64,000 nt of DNA from Streptococcus zalophi (GCF_016481285.1 NZ_JAENBP010000007.1:1-64000); one strand, 5' to 3'; counted from the stretch's first letter, positions 50,988 through 58,970 are shown. Numbers and translations: made by a program. The notes: generated by a model not told the origin, from the sequence alone.

Positions 50988-51005
50988 ATTGTTGTCGTAG
51001 AATGA

Positions 51006-51683
51006 TTAACCCATTTGCGTCATAATTAAGAAAAAAGCAATCAGATTATTGAGAAAATGAAGAATAATACTATATTCAATTCTCTTTGTCTTATAAACTA
51101 CAAAAGTTAGAGCAGTACTCATCAGTCCATAAATAATAAAACTACCAAGATTGGTCGGCATATGAAATAGTGCAAACAAAATACCACCAACGATTAAGCC
51201 AAGAGTTGGTCGATTTTTAAAAAGATAGTGCGGTAAGAACTTTCTAAACAAGAGTTCTTCCATGACAGGTGCTGCAAGGACAATCATGACAAACATGATA
51301 ACCATAGGGACACGACTGATTAAATCAAGGATGATTTGCTGATTATCGGTTGTTGCCTGCCCATCAGCAGATATGAAAAGACTACCTAGTATACTACCAA
51401 GCAATATCACTGGATAACCAATAGCAACAACAAGGAGAGTTATGATGGGTGATAGTTTTTCCTTAAGCGAGATAAACTGCTTTTTAATGGCAAAATAAAG
51501 AAAAGCAAAAATAGTGGCCAACTGTATCAAAACAGTCACGATAATCTGAAAAAGATCAAAATCACTATTCACTAGTTGATTCATACTGACAAAAAAGCCA
51601 ATCGGTATCTGTCCTAAAATAAGAACCCCTGTCCAAAGCAACAAAACAAGAATGCCAAAAGCAATTGATTTTAATTTATTCAT
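51006..51683 (-). CDS. CPBP family intramembrane protease-like protein
   Basis: 225 residues, about six to seven membrane segments. CPBP motifs are MEELLFRKFLPH (EExxxR), a HMP motif in ILFALFHMPTN and HFLNNLIAF near the C terminus. Third gene of a small XRE / membrane protein / CPBP operon. Such operons often encode immunity or stress-protease functions, but the substrate here is unknown. Confidence 0.87.
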   Translation of the reverse strand: MNKLKSIAFGILVLLLWTGVLILGQIPIGFFVSMNQLVNSDFDLFQIIVTVLIQLATIFAFLYFAIKKQFISLKEKLSPIITLLVVAIGYPVILLGSILGSLFISADGQATTDNQQIILDLISRVPMVIMFVMIVLAAPVMEELLFRKFLPHYLFKNRPTLGLIVGGILFALFHMPTNLGSFIIYGLMSTALTFVVYKTKRIEYSIILHFLNNLIAFFLIMTQMG

Positions 51684-51700
51684 TTTCTAATAATAACCCC

Positions 51701-52150
51701 TTAAAGTAATTTTTCTAATAATAATTTGATGAGTAGAAATCCGTAAACATGTATAGCAATGATAACCAAGAGTAGTGATTGAAGTGAAATTGTGAAATGA
51801 GCAAAAGACTGTAAAAAAACTAAAACGATAAGCAAGAGCGTTTCAATGACATAAGTGATTTGAGCTGCCAAATTTTGAAGATAGGATTGACGTTCATCAG
51901 CAAATTTGACATAAAAAGCGTCAAATCTTTTCTTATTGGTAATCACATACCATTGATAGAGACTGACAACGATAATAGCTAGTGAAAAACCAAACCAAAA
52001 ATTATGATAAAAATTTGATAGATGCTGGTTGATTGGAAAAAAAAGTAAGACAATCCCCAGTAAAATTCCTATCAAAGCCTGCCAAAACATTACCTGCTTC
52101 ACTTTTTTCCGTGTTTTCTTTTGAAAAAGAAAATAACTGATTAAAAACAT
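51701..52150 (-). CDS. Hypothetical four-segment membrane protein
   Basis: 149 residues with four hydrophobic segments and a central cytoplasmic-looking loop with KFADERQSYLQN. This is reminiscent of small DUF3796/DUF2178-type membrane proteins that typically follow an XRE gene. Not assigned further. Its start lies 2 bp after the regulator stop, and the CPBP gene follows by 17 bp. Confidence 0.75.
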   Translation of the reverse strand: MFLISYFLFQKKTRKKVKQVMFWQALIGILLGIVLLFFPINQHLSNFYHNFWFGFSLAIIVVSLYQWYVITNKKRFDAFYVKFADERQSYLQNLAAQITYVIETLLLIVLVFLQSFAHFTISLQSLLLVIIAIHVYGFLLIKLLLEKLL

Positions 52151-52152
52151 TG

Positions 52153-52356
52153 TTAGTCCTCATCTTCCTCAAATAAAAAAATATCCTCAATGGAACGATT
52201 AAAAAATTTGGCAATTTTAAAAGCCAATTCTAACGATGCCGTATACCTCCCCCTCTCAAGAGAGATAATCGTCTGGCGCGTGACATCCAAAGACGTCGCT
52301 AGTTCCGCTTGACTGAGCTTTTGCGCCTTTCTCAGCTCTTGAATTCTCGTTTTCAT
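52153..52356 (-). CDS. Small XRE-type transcriptional regulator
   Basis: 67-residue helix-turn-helix protein (KLSQAELATSLDVTRQTIISLERGRYTASLELAFKIA...) of the YozG/PF01381 type, with no effector domain and a short acidic tail. The start is ATG 52356, where AAAGAAAAGAG precedes it. A dyad overlapping its transcription start suggests it represses its own operon. Confidence 0.88.
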   Translation of the reverse strand: MKTRIQELRKAQKLSQAELATSLDVTRQTIISLERGRYTASLELAFKIAKFFNRSIEDIFLFEEDED

Positions 52357-52378
52357 CTCTTTTCTTTCTATCAACATT

Positions 52379-52402
52379 AAATGTATAGTTCGCTTTACAT
52401 TT
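52379..52402. promoter_or_regulatory. Probable operator of the XRE operon
   Basis: AAATGTA (52379-52385), 10 bp, TACATTT (52396-52402): a perfect dyad immediately downstream of the -10 box. Confidence 0.6.
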
Positions 52403-52404
52403 AT

Positions 52405-52433
52405 AGTATAATCGCTAGACGCTGTTTTGTCAA
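52405..52433 (-). promoter_or_regulatory. Promoter of the XRE-membrane-CPBP operon
   Basis: On the minus strand: consensus TTGACA (52428-52433), a 17-bp spacer and TATACT (52405-52410). Confidence 0.8.
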
Positions 52434-52444
52434 GATTTTAAGAC

Positions 52445-52480
52445 TGAAAAAAACGGTTAGACAAAAAAGTCTAACCGTTA
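52445..52480 (-). terminator. Terminator after hsdM
   Basis: An 11-bp stem AACGGTTAGAC / GTCTAACCGTT (52452-52462 with 52469-52479) and a T run on the minus strand. Confidence 0.9.
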
Positions 52481-52484
52481 GTTG

Positions 52485-54089
52485 TTATAGCTTAAACTCT
52501 TTTAAAAAGTTTTCCAGTTCTGTCTGCGCTTCTGGTGTTGTGCCTTTGAGTTGTCCAAGCATGGTCATCAAGTCTTTGTTTTGCTGTTCTATATTGGCAT
52601 TGGTTTGATTGATGTTAGCAACAATCTCAGCAAGTGGTGTGACTTCTTCTTCTTCAAAGGTATCCACATAACGAGGGATATTGAGATTGAAGTCGTTCTC
52701 TTTAATCTCCTCAAAAGTCGCTAGATGAGCAAACTTATCAATATCTTCACGGCTCTTATAGGCTTCTAGTATCTTATCAAGATGCTCATCAGTCATGATA
52801 TTTTGATTTTTCCCCTTATCAAACTCCTTCGAGGCATCAATAAAGTAAACATCGCGCATGGTGCGATTCTTTTTCAAAATAATGACAGTGGTTGGGATAC
52901 TGGTATTAAAGAAGATATTGGCAGGCAGACCAATCACGGTATCAATCGCTCCTTCTTCAAGCAGGTGCTTTCTAATCTTACCTTCGGCATTGCCTCTAAA
53001 CAAGACACCATGTGGTAGGACAATTGCCATGATACCACCATCTTGTTTGAGATGGTAGTAGCCGTGTAGTAAAAAGGCAAAGTCTGCCTTAGACTTGGGT
53101 GCTAGGGCACCAAAAGGTGAGAAACGTGGGTCTTGTTTGAAGCCATCACTGGCGCTCCACTTGGCAGAGTATGGAGGATTCATCAAAACGGCATCAAAGT
53201 TGGTAGGCTCTTGGGTTGGCCAGTCCTCATCAAGGGTATCGGCATTACTCAAGAGGTGATGACCGACAGGAACACCGTGCAAAATCATGTTCATCCGAGC
53301 AAAGTTATAGGTTGTTGTATTTAACTCCTGACCAAAATAGGAAATGGTTGTTGGGTGGTGGCTGTACTTTTTAGCGTTTAAGAGGAGGGAGCCAGAACCC
53401 ATTGTTGGGTCATAAAGGGTGAAGTCTTTTTTATCCTCACGGCCAAGCAGGGCGATTTGCGTCATCAGCTTGGCAACCGGTTGGGGCGTATAAAACTCAC
53501 CGGCTTTTTTTCCCGAATCCGTCGCAAACTGACCGATAAGGTACTCATAAGCGTCTCCAAGCATATCTCCAATATAACTATCTATATCAATATTAGCCAA
53601 AGCTTTCATGACACTAGCGATGGTTTGGTTTTGCTTTTGAGGCGTTGCGCCCAGTTTTTTCGAGTAGAGGTCGATGTCCTCAAAGAGATTTTCAAAGAGC
53701 TCATCTGCCTGCTCGATATTACGAAAACCTTGTGCCAAACTCTCCAACTGGAAAGTTTCCTCATGGATTTGGGCAACAAGGGCGATAAAGGTGAGATCAG
53801 GCTCCATCACATAAGACACCTCACGCATAAGCACTTCAATCATAGCTTCTTTATTGCTGTCATCGTTGTAGAGAGAGCGGTAAAGTTCCAACGCCTCACT
53901 CAGATTATCAGAGGGTTCTCCCATCATCTCAGCCACATGAAAAAGTAGCTTATCAGAGAGATATTTGTAAAAGATAAGCCCCAGCAAGTAGGATTTGTAG
54001 TCATTGGCATCCATCTTGGAACGCAAAATATCCGCCGAATTCCACAAGGCTTGATAAAGATCTTTTGAAGAGTTGATGTTTTCAGTCAT
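52485..54089 (-). CDS. hsdM: Type I restriction-modification methyltransferase subunit HsdM
   Basis: N6-adenine methyltransferase subunit. The 534 residues have an HsdM N-terminal helical domain (about 10-160), GEFYTPQPVAKLM, the SAM-binding DPTMGSGSLL (about 227-236) and catalytic NPPY (304-307). The C-terminal helices should pack against HsdS. G+C is clearly higher than in the insert genes upstream. Last gene of the locus, 39 bp after hsdS. Confidence 0.96.
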   Translation of the reverse strand: MTENINSSKDLYQALWNSADILRSKMDANDYKSYLLGLIFYKYLSDKLLFHVAEMMGEPSDNLSEALELYRSLYNDDSNKEAMIEVLMREVSYVMEPDLTFIALVAQIHEETFQLESLAQGFRNIEQADELFENLFEDIDLYSKKLGATPQKQNQTIASVMKALANIDIDSYIGDMLGDAYEYLIGQFATDSGKKAGEFYTPQPVAKLMTQIALLGREDKKDFTLYDPTMGSGSLLLNAKKYSHHPTTISYFGQELNTTTYNFARMNMILHGVPVGHHLLSNADTLDEDWPTQEPTNFDAVLMNPPYSAKWSASDGFKQDPRFSPFGALAPKSKADFAFLLHGYYHLKQDGGIMAIVLPHGVLFRGNAEGKIRKHLLEEGAIDTVIGLPANIFFNTSIPTTVIILKKNRTMRDVYFIDASKEFDKGKNQNIMTDEHLDKILEAYKSREDIDKFAHLATFEEIKENDFNLNIPRYVDTFEEEEVTPLAEIVANINQTNANIEQQNKDLMTMLGQLKGTTPEAQTELENFLKEFKL

Positions 54090-54128
54090 TTTAATTTCCT
54101 TGATTGTTTTTAATGATGTTTTGATAAG

Positions 54129-55352
54129 TTAGACAAACATGTCTTTTAGTAATTTTTTCTTAAGCAATTCTAAGTTGTCTATCTTGTCTTGATACGAGGT
54201 GATGATGTTGTCTAAATTGGCAAAGAAAGTACCGATGATTTTTTGTTCTTCAAATTCTGGAACAAAAATGCTAAACATTCCATATTCTTTTCCATTTACG
54301 CCTGGTTGTCCTGATCTTTGAGAAGTAATTTCTATATATCTCTTATATCTATCAGTTAATGTGTTTTGAAAAACAAAGTTATCATCGTAAGATTCCTTTA
54401 TCCTTACTCTAATTAAGAAACCTGCAAAATATACTTTTCCATCTTCCTCAGAATAGATATATGATTTTCCAACACTTGCTCCCGTACGAGCAAATAATAA
54501 ATCATTTTTTTTAAGTAGATAGTTATCTAATAAACTTAAATCAATATCTGGAGAAGTAATCTTATTTTTTAAAAATTTTCTAGAAACATCATCAACATCT
54601 GTTATTCTTAAATACTTATTTTCTCCATCAAATTCTTTTGCAGGAGCATTAATTCCATATTCTATACTTTCTGACATTTCTTGAATAGTTTTCTTCTCCC
54701 ACTTCCCTTCAAATCCCTCTAAACGGATTTCAGGTGTTGTTTGACCATCTCTTGGAAACATTTTCGACAACATGGTTTCCTTAAACGATTGATAGTGAGA
54801 CAGATTGTCCTTATAGGAGGTTAATAGGTTATCTAACGTGTTAAAAAGAGAACCAATGGCTTTTTGTTCAGGGAGAGAAGGGAGATTAATAAGGATATTA
54901 TAAAAATTATCCATATTCAAGTTCCGTCTTACAATACTTGCTCCTTGTTCAGAACTCTGTTCATATTGGAATAACATTTTAGGTGTTTTTAAATAGTATC
55001 TCTGAAAATTAACATCTGTATTAATAAATTCAAATATTTTATAAGAAGGAGACAATATTCCAATATCAAATTTAAAATTGACATTAAGATTTCCCATCCA
55101 AATATTTTGAGGACTAAAAACTAATTCATTTTTTTTAATAATTTTATATCCTACATTGTCTTTGCTTGCAATTTGCCTATTAAAATAGTCGTTTTGCAAA
55201 ATTAATCCTTTTGTAGTTGAAGAAATTATTGGGTATTGATTATTCTCAACGGTTTTCTCATTTTTCTCTTTTAGAATTTCTTTTATTTTTTTTATTTCCC
55301 ATTTATCATCAAATTCTCGAAATCTTATCTTAGGAATCGTTTGTTTTGTCAT
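54129..55352 (-). CDS. hsdS: Type I specificity subunit HsdS
   Basis: 407 residues with two target-recognition domains: about 1-150 and 205-350. Each is followed by a helical conserved region (LPEQKAIGSLFNTLDNLLTSYKDN and FEEQKIIGTFFANLDNIITSYQDK). It determines the bipartite DNA target. The recognition domains are more AT-rich than the conserved regions, as expected for exchanged domains. No second hsdS or inverted copy is in the window, so no invertible shuffling is evident here. Confidence 0.94.
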   Translation of the reverse strand: MTKQTIPKIRFREFDDKWEIKKIKEILKEKNEKTVENNQYPIISSTTKGLILQNDYFNRQIASKDNVGYKIIKKNELVFSPQNIWMGNLNVNFKFDIGILSPSYKIFEFINTDVNFQRYYLKTPKMLFQYEQSSEQGASIVRRNLNMDNFYNILINLPSLPEQKAIGSLFNTLDNLLTSYKDNLSHYQSFKETMLSKMFPRDGQTTPEIRLEGFEGKWEKKTIQEMSESIEYGINAPAKEFDGENKYLRITDVDDVSRKFLKNKITSPDIDLSLLDNYLLKKNDLLFARTGASVGKSYIYSEEDGKVYFAGFLIRVRIKESYDDNFVFQNTLTDRYKRYIEITSQRSGQPGVNGKEYGMFSIFVPEFEEQKIIGTFFANLDNIITSYQDKIDNLELLKKKLLKDMFV

Positions 55353-55397
55353 ATTTATCTTTCTTTTTTTGTTGATTAGTGTTTATTTTACAACTGG

Positions 55398-55559
55398 TTA
55401 ATCAAGCATTTCTTTTGCTAAGCCATCTGAATCCAAACTATGAACAAATACTATTTTTCTTTCACCTGTTAATTCTATCATTTTATCCTTACCTAGAATA
55501 ATAGTCAGATTCTTTATAGTTGAACGTTTCGTAATTTCATAATTTATATGTCTAACCCT
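55398..55559 (-). pseudogene. Possible gene remnant between relE and hsdS
   Basis: A minus-strand frame of 53 codons after a stop encodes R-V-R-H-I-N-Y-E-I-T-K-R-S-T-I-K-N-L and ends AKEMLD. It has no usable start codon. An adjacent frame just upstream ends RRGLDI, as if a frameshift broke a longer gene. Family not recognised. Otherwise the 313-bp gap (55353-55665) holds only the relE terminator and AT-rich sequence in which the hsdSM promoter must lie. Confidence 0.3.
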
Positions 55560-55627
55560 CTACGTTTTATTGTGAAAATAATATTTCTAATATAGTCAAA
55601 TGAATTTTTTTAATATGATATTATCAT

Positions 55628-55667
55628 ACTAAAAAAAAATCCAATAGGCTAGAGCCTACTGGATTTT
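55628..55667 (-). terminator. Terminator after the relBE-type pair
   Basis: AAATCCAGTAGGCT / AGCCTATTGGATTT stem (one G-T pair) followed on the minus strand by a long T run. It should stop transcription of the insert before hsdS. Confidence 0.85.
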
Positions 55668-55959
55668 ATTTCAATCTTCTTGCTGCAACATTATATATTT
55701 CTTTATCCTCACGCTTGCCAATTGCTATAATCAGTATTGTGTGAGAATCTTTAGGATGTAACTTAAAAATTATTCTAAGTCCTGTTTTTTTACTTTTCAG
55801 TTTTTTACATCCAGAAAGATCCCCACTCAAGTGTTTTCCAACCATCATTCCTTTTTGTTCTAATTTCAGAAATGCTTTTCTTACAAAAGATGCTTGTGAA
55901 TTATCTAAACTTTTAAAATCGCCTATTGAAAGATCATTAAAGTGAATGTTATATTTCAT
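55666..55959 (-). CDS. RelE/YafQ-family toxin
   Basis: 97 residues of the RelE/ParE fold, with HLSGDLSGCKKLKSKKTGLRIIFKL and the closing IIAIGKREDKEIYNVAARRL. Relatives cleave mRNA in the ribosome; activity here is inferred. The start overlaps the antitoxin stop by 4 bp. Confidence 0.88.
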   Translation of the reverse strand: MKYNIHFNDLSIGDFKSLDNSQASFVRKAFLKLEQKGMMVGKHLSGDLSGCKKLKSKKTGLRIIFKLHPKDSHTILIIAIGKREDKEIYNVAARRLK

Positions 55960-56207
55960 TCCCAGTCGTCTCCTATTACTTCTAACCCTGTTCTCCAGTC
56001 CTCACCTAAAAATTCTTCAATAGAATATGTTTCTTCTTGCAAGCCTAGTTCAAAAGGGATTTTTTTAAATTTTTTTATTTTTTTAAAATAAATATTGATT
56101 GCTGAAGTATAATCAAGACCAATTTCAGATAAAATATCGCCTACTTCATTTTTCAATTCAGAATCAATATTCACGTTTAGTCTTGTTTTTGCGGTTGTCT
56201 TTGGCAT
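55956..56207 (-). CDS. RelB/DinJ-family antitoxin
   Basis: 83 residues: ribbon-helix-helix N terminus (AKTRLNVNIDSELKNEVGDILSEIGLDYTSAINIYFKKI) typical of DinJ/RelB, then an acidic toxin-binding tail ending in GDDWE. ATG 56207 is used because TGAGGAAT lies upstream. The frame also runs to 56228. No promoter is visible between it and the repeat array, so its message probably starts at the operator promoter 56594-56622. Confidence 0.87.
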   Translation of the reverse strand: MPKTTAKTRLNVNIDSELKNEVGDILSEIGLDYTSAINIYFKKIKKFKKIPFELGLQEETYSIEEFLGEDWRTGLEVIGDDWE

Positions 56208-56233
56208 TATATTCCTCATTTTCTTCAATTCAC

Positions 56234-56550
56234 TTTTGATCTATTTTGATTCTATTTTGATTCTATTTTGATCTATTTTTAATCTACTTTTAATTCTATT
56301 TTGATTCTATTTTTAATTCACTTTTGATCTACTTTTAATTCTATTTTGATTCTATTTTTAATTCACTTTTGATCTACTTTTGATTCTATTTTGATTCTAT
56401 TTTTAATTCACTTTTGATCTACTTTTAATTCTATTTTGATTCTATTTTTAATTCACTTTTGATCTACTTTTAATTCTATTTTGATTCTATTTTTAATTCA
56501 CTTTTGATCTATTTTTAATCTACTTTTGATTCTATTTTGATTCTATTTTG
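56234..56550. repeat. Array of 29 phased T-tracts (11-bp units, 45-bp higher-order repeat)
   Basis: A 317-bp stretch of units of the form TTTT(G/A)ATYYTA or TTTTTAATTCAC. The T-tracts start at 56234, 56244, 56255, 56266, 56276, 56288 and onward to 56546, a mean spacing of about 11.1 bp. Four units (11+11+11+12) make a 45-bp repeat, present as consecutive near-identical copies at 56322-56366, 56367-56411, 56412-56456 and 56457-56501, with partial copies either side. All six frames are broken by stops within each repeat, so it is not coding. The helical phasing predicts strongly curved DNA. Confidence 0.95.
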
Positions 56551-56570
56551 CCAATTTACCAGTTCTTCAA

Positions 56571-56622
56571 CCTCCTCTATTTATTATACACCTATTATAC
56601 ACCTGTTAGGTGTATGTGTCAA
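56571..56622 (-). promoter_or_regulatory. Strong promoter with AGGTGTA operators upstream of the repeat array
   Basis: On the minus strand: TTGACA (56617-56622), exactly 17 bp, TATAAT (56594-56599). The spacer holds the dyad TACACCT-AAC-AGGTGTA. AGGTGTATAAT is then repeated directly across the -10 and start region. A strong GAGGAGG (56571-56577) follows, but no conventional start codon leads to an open frame. The nearest downstream gene is relB, about 365 bp on. This fits an autoregulated toxin-antitoxin promoter with an array in its leader. Confidence 0.75.
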
Positions 56623-56751
56623 GTGGTTTTGTAATTTAACTATAACAATGTTTTAAAACTAGCATACTTACTTCTTATTTTTAGTACATGATTCAAATTC
56701 TTAGTTATTCTTAATTTTTTTGTACTTCCAAAAAGAACAATATAAATAAAT
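56623..56751. other. Intergenic DNA between the operator promoter and the membrane-protein gene
   Basis: AT-rich sequence with no open frame of note and no good terminator for the upstream membrane-protein gene. Together with the promoter and array it makes a 544-bp non-coding island (56208-56751). Confidence 0.6.
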
Positions 56752-58011
56752 CTAAAAGTTATCAGATATGCCATTTTCTTTAGTATTATTTGCTTTTAAT
56801 AATACAATAAATAGGATAATTAAAATCAGAAAAATTTCAGAGACTATAAAAGTTTTACCAATAAGAAAAAATCTCAGAGTAGTTGATAACATTAAAAACG
56901 CTAAAAATAATATGTAAAATAGTTTAAACCTAGGAAAAGAAACTTTGTTATCAAAATCTTCAGCCAAAAACATAAAATTTTCCGTATAAAATTTTTTTAA
57001 TCTCCGATATTCTACTTTACTTCTCCTGACCTCACTAATATACACAATCATGATATACAATAAACCAATGAGTAGCATTAATAATATCATTTTTGTTTTT
57101 TGAGAATTTGACAAAATTAAACGTTCAAATATATTATTTCCGTCATAGCTATTTAGTTGATTAAAAATTGTTAATCCCAAAGCTGATAACCATCCTAGAA
57201 TTTTTAAATGTAGAGATTGGTAAATATCATTTTCATACTTTGAAATAATTAGAAAATCATCTTTTAAACGATTGACTTGTTCAAAATACTTAGATGTTTC
57301 ATTTTTCACAATTCTTTGAAAAACACTAATACTTGCTGAAAGAAAAGTTTTTTCAAAAAGCAAATCATTTGGTTTATTTCTTAATACTAAATTTCTAATA
57401 ATATCTATCTTCTGGATGTAAGAATTTTTATAACTATCTTCTAATATCCAATCATAGATTTGATCTATTGCATCAATATCATCAATATCCATTTCTTTTA
57501 GTTCATATTTTTTCTTAAAACTAATTCCATCTTGATAAAAATGAAACGAAATTGATTCTCCATCTCCACTTACTTCAGTTTTATTAGCAATAAGTATAAG
57601 AAAAAATATTTTTCGAAGTTTTTTTATCTTATTTGTTTGAACATTTATTTTTTTCAATAGTAAAATAGAAAATTTTTTTATTTGATGTTTAGAAATAATA
57701 TTATTTTTCGCAAGAATTTTATTTACAATATTATTTTCAGAACTTAGATTTAAATTTTCAATCTTTTTGGGATTACTACTAAAAATTACTTGAATTGGGT
57801 TTAGAAAATCAATTTTTTTTATATAATTAATAATTGAAAAAAAAGAATTTTTTTCTATGTAATCATCTACAAATACAATACTATCACGTAAAGGATAAAG
57901 TATTTTAAAACCATTAGATTCCTCTAATTTAAAACCCTTTTCTTTTAAAAATTCACAGTAATCATCATCTTTATTGAACTTTATAGAGTGATTTTGCCAT
58001 AAATAATTCAT
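56752..58011 (-). CDS. Unknown membrane protein with four C-terminal segments (insert in hsd locus)
   Basis: 419 residues. The first 265 or so are soluble, lysine/isoleucine/asparagine-rich and without a recognised motif. Four hydrophobic segments follow (about 270-286, 307-325, 363-384, 389-406). The loop between the second and third is basic (RRSKVEYRRLKKFY), probably cytoplasmic. Its ATG overlaps the stop of the upstream NA37-like gene (ATGA), so both are made together. Very AT-rich compared with hsdR and hsdM, indicating separate acquisition. I do not recognise the family. Membrane effector or anchor is the simplest guess. Confidence 0.85.
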   Translation of the reverse strand: MNYLWQNHSIKFNKDDDYCEFLKEKGFKLEESNGFKILYPLRDSIVFVDDYIEKNSFFSIINYIKKIDFLNPIQVIFSSNPKKIENLNLSSENNIVNKILAKNNIISKHQIKKFSILLLKKINVQTNKIKKLRKIFFLILIANKTEVSGDGESISFHFYQDGISFKKKYELKEMDIDDIDAIDQIYDWILEDSYKNSYIQKIDIIRNLVLRNKPNDLLFEKTFLSASISVFQRIVKNETSKYFEQVNRLKDDFLIISKYENDIYQSLHLKILGWLSALGLTIFNQLNSYDGNNIFERLILSNSQKTKMILLMLLIGLLYIMIVYISEVRRSKVEYRRLKKFYTENFMFLAEDFDNKVSFPRFKLFYILFLAFLMLSTTLRFFLIGKTFIVSEIFLILIILFIVLLKANNTKENGISDNF

Positions 58012-58970
58012 TCAATTATACCTATTTTAGTTTTAACTTCTTCTTGAAAATCTACATCTACTTGTAATTGAATAAAACTTCCATCAAATGTGATACCATT
58101 TCTTCTGACTAAATTTTCAAAATTATTTGTTTTTATAAAAGTATCTTCTGAAATTTGAATCTCAGCCTTATATTTATCTTTTAAAACTTTTGGATCAATA
58201 TCAAAACTGAAATTTAATACGGAAGATTGTTGACTGTAAAAATTTTCAGAAAAATTTGGAACTGAAGTGTCTATATCCGTTAAATTATTATTGTTTAATA
58301 CTTGAATAAGTTCATCTTTTTCAAAACGATTATTATCAAATATATAATCTCTTGTTGCTTGAAATATTTCTTTAAATGTAGGATGTTGTTTTATTTCATC
58401 ACTAAATAATTCTTTATTTTCCAATAAATCTATTAGGTCAGAAGTATCTATTGTATTATTCCTAATCTCTTCTAATCCTAGAAAATCTCTAATCCAATAA
58501 TTTGCAACTCTTCTACTTTTATCAATAACTTGAATAGAATCTTTATTTTTAATAATACATGCTTTATAGTAATTTTTTTCTGTTCCAAGTTGATCAACCA
58601 GTTTAAAAGTATTAGTATCTGCGACAGAAGTCTTTTCTAATTTTAAAAGTGATAATTTATTGCTCTCTTGTTTTATAAACAAATATCCTGTGGTAATACT
58701 TTTTTTCCTTTTACTACCATCCATTACTTTTTCTGCATCAAGTAATTTGTCTGCAAAATTATTAATTAAAAAATCATCCTTGTTGCTCAAATATTCTCGT
58801 ACTATACTATCTTCTGACTGTATTTTTGCATCAATTGTTATATGAGAAAATTGAGAAGAATTTCCAATGATATTCTTGAAAATTTCATCAATATTAGAAA
58901 TTTTTTCTTCATTCAACTTTATTTCATTTATTTCTTCATTTATTTCAAAAACAGAAGTCTTTTCCTTCAT
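58008..58970 (-). CDS. NA37 (YejK-like) nucleoid-associated family candidate
   Basis: 320 residues from ATG 58970 (AAGG lies 9 nt upstream; ATG 58976 is also possible but too close). The order of patterns resembles 37-kDa nucleoid-associated proteins: TGYLFIKQESNKLSLLKLEK, a middle VANYWIRDFLGL (compare FFMDFLG in E. coli YejK), a helical stretch with TRDYIFD, and a C-terminal beta region NGITFDGSFIQLQV. The match is by eye and distant. DUF4868 (KwaB of the Kiwa defence system) is an alternative. Located 58 bp after hsdR without a terminator and coupled to the membrane-protein gene. Confidence 0.55.
   Translation of the reverse strand: MKEKTSVFEINEEINEIKLNEEKISNIDEIFKNIIGNSSQFSHITIDAKIQSEDSIVREYLSNKDDFLINNFADKLLDAEKVMDGSKRKKSITTGYLFIKQESNKLSLLKLEKTSVADTNTFKLVDQLGTEKNYYKACIIKNKDSIQVIDKSRRVANYWIRDFLGLEEIRNNTIDTSDLIDLLENKELFSDEIKQHPTFKEIFQATRDYIFDNNRFEKDELIQVLNNNNLTDIDTSVPNFSENFYSQQSSVLNFSFDIDPKVLKDKYKAEIQISEDTFIKTNNFENLVRRNGITFDGSFIQLQVDVDFQEEVKTKIGIIE

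Noticed and set aside
53457..53948. Plus-strand open frame of 163 codons inside hsdM
   Set aside because: Antisense to the conserved methyltransferase domain with no independent signals.
54129..56207. Invertible hsdS switch
   Set aside because: Only one hsdS is present. No inverted repeats, second specificity gene or recombinase are visible in the window.
56234..56550. CRISPR-like array
   Set aside because: The repeats are continuous with no unique spacers, the 45-bp unit is itself made of 11-bp subunits, and no cas gene is near.
56234..56580. Short coding region in the repeats (minus-strand frame reading K-N-R-I-K-I-E-L-K-V-D-Q-K per 45 bp)
   Set aside because: Each 45-bp unit contains an in-frame stop in every frame, and no start codon fits the GAGGAGG site.
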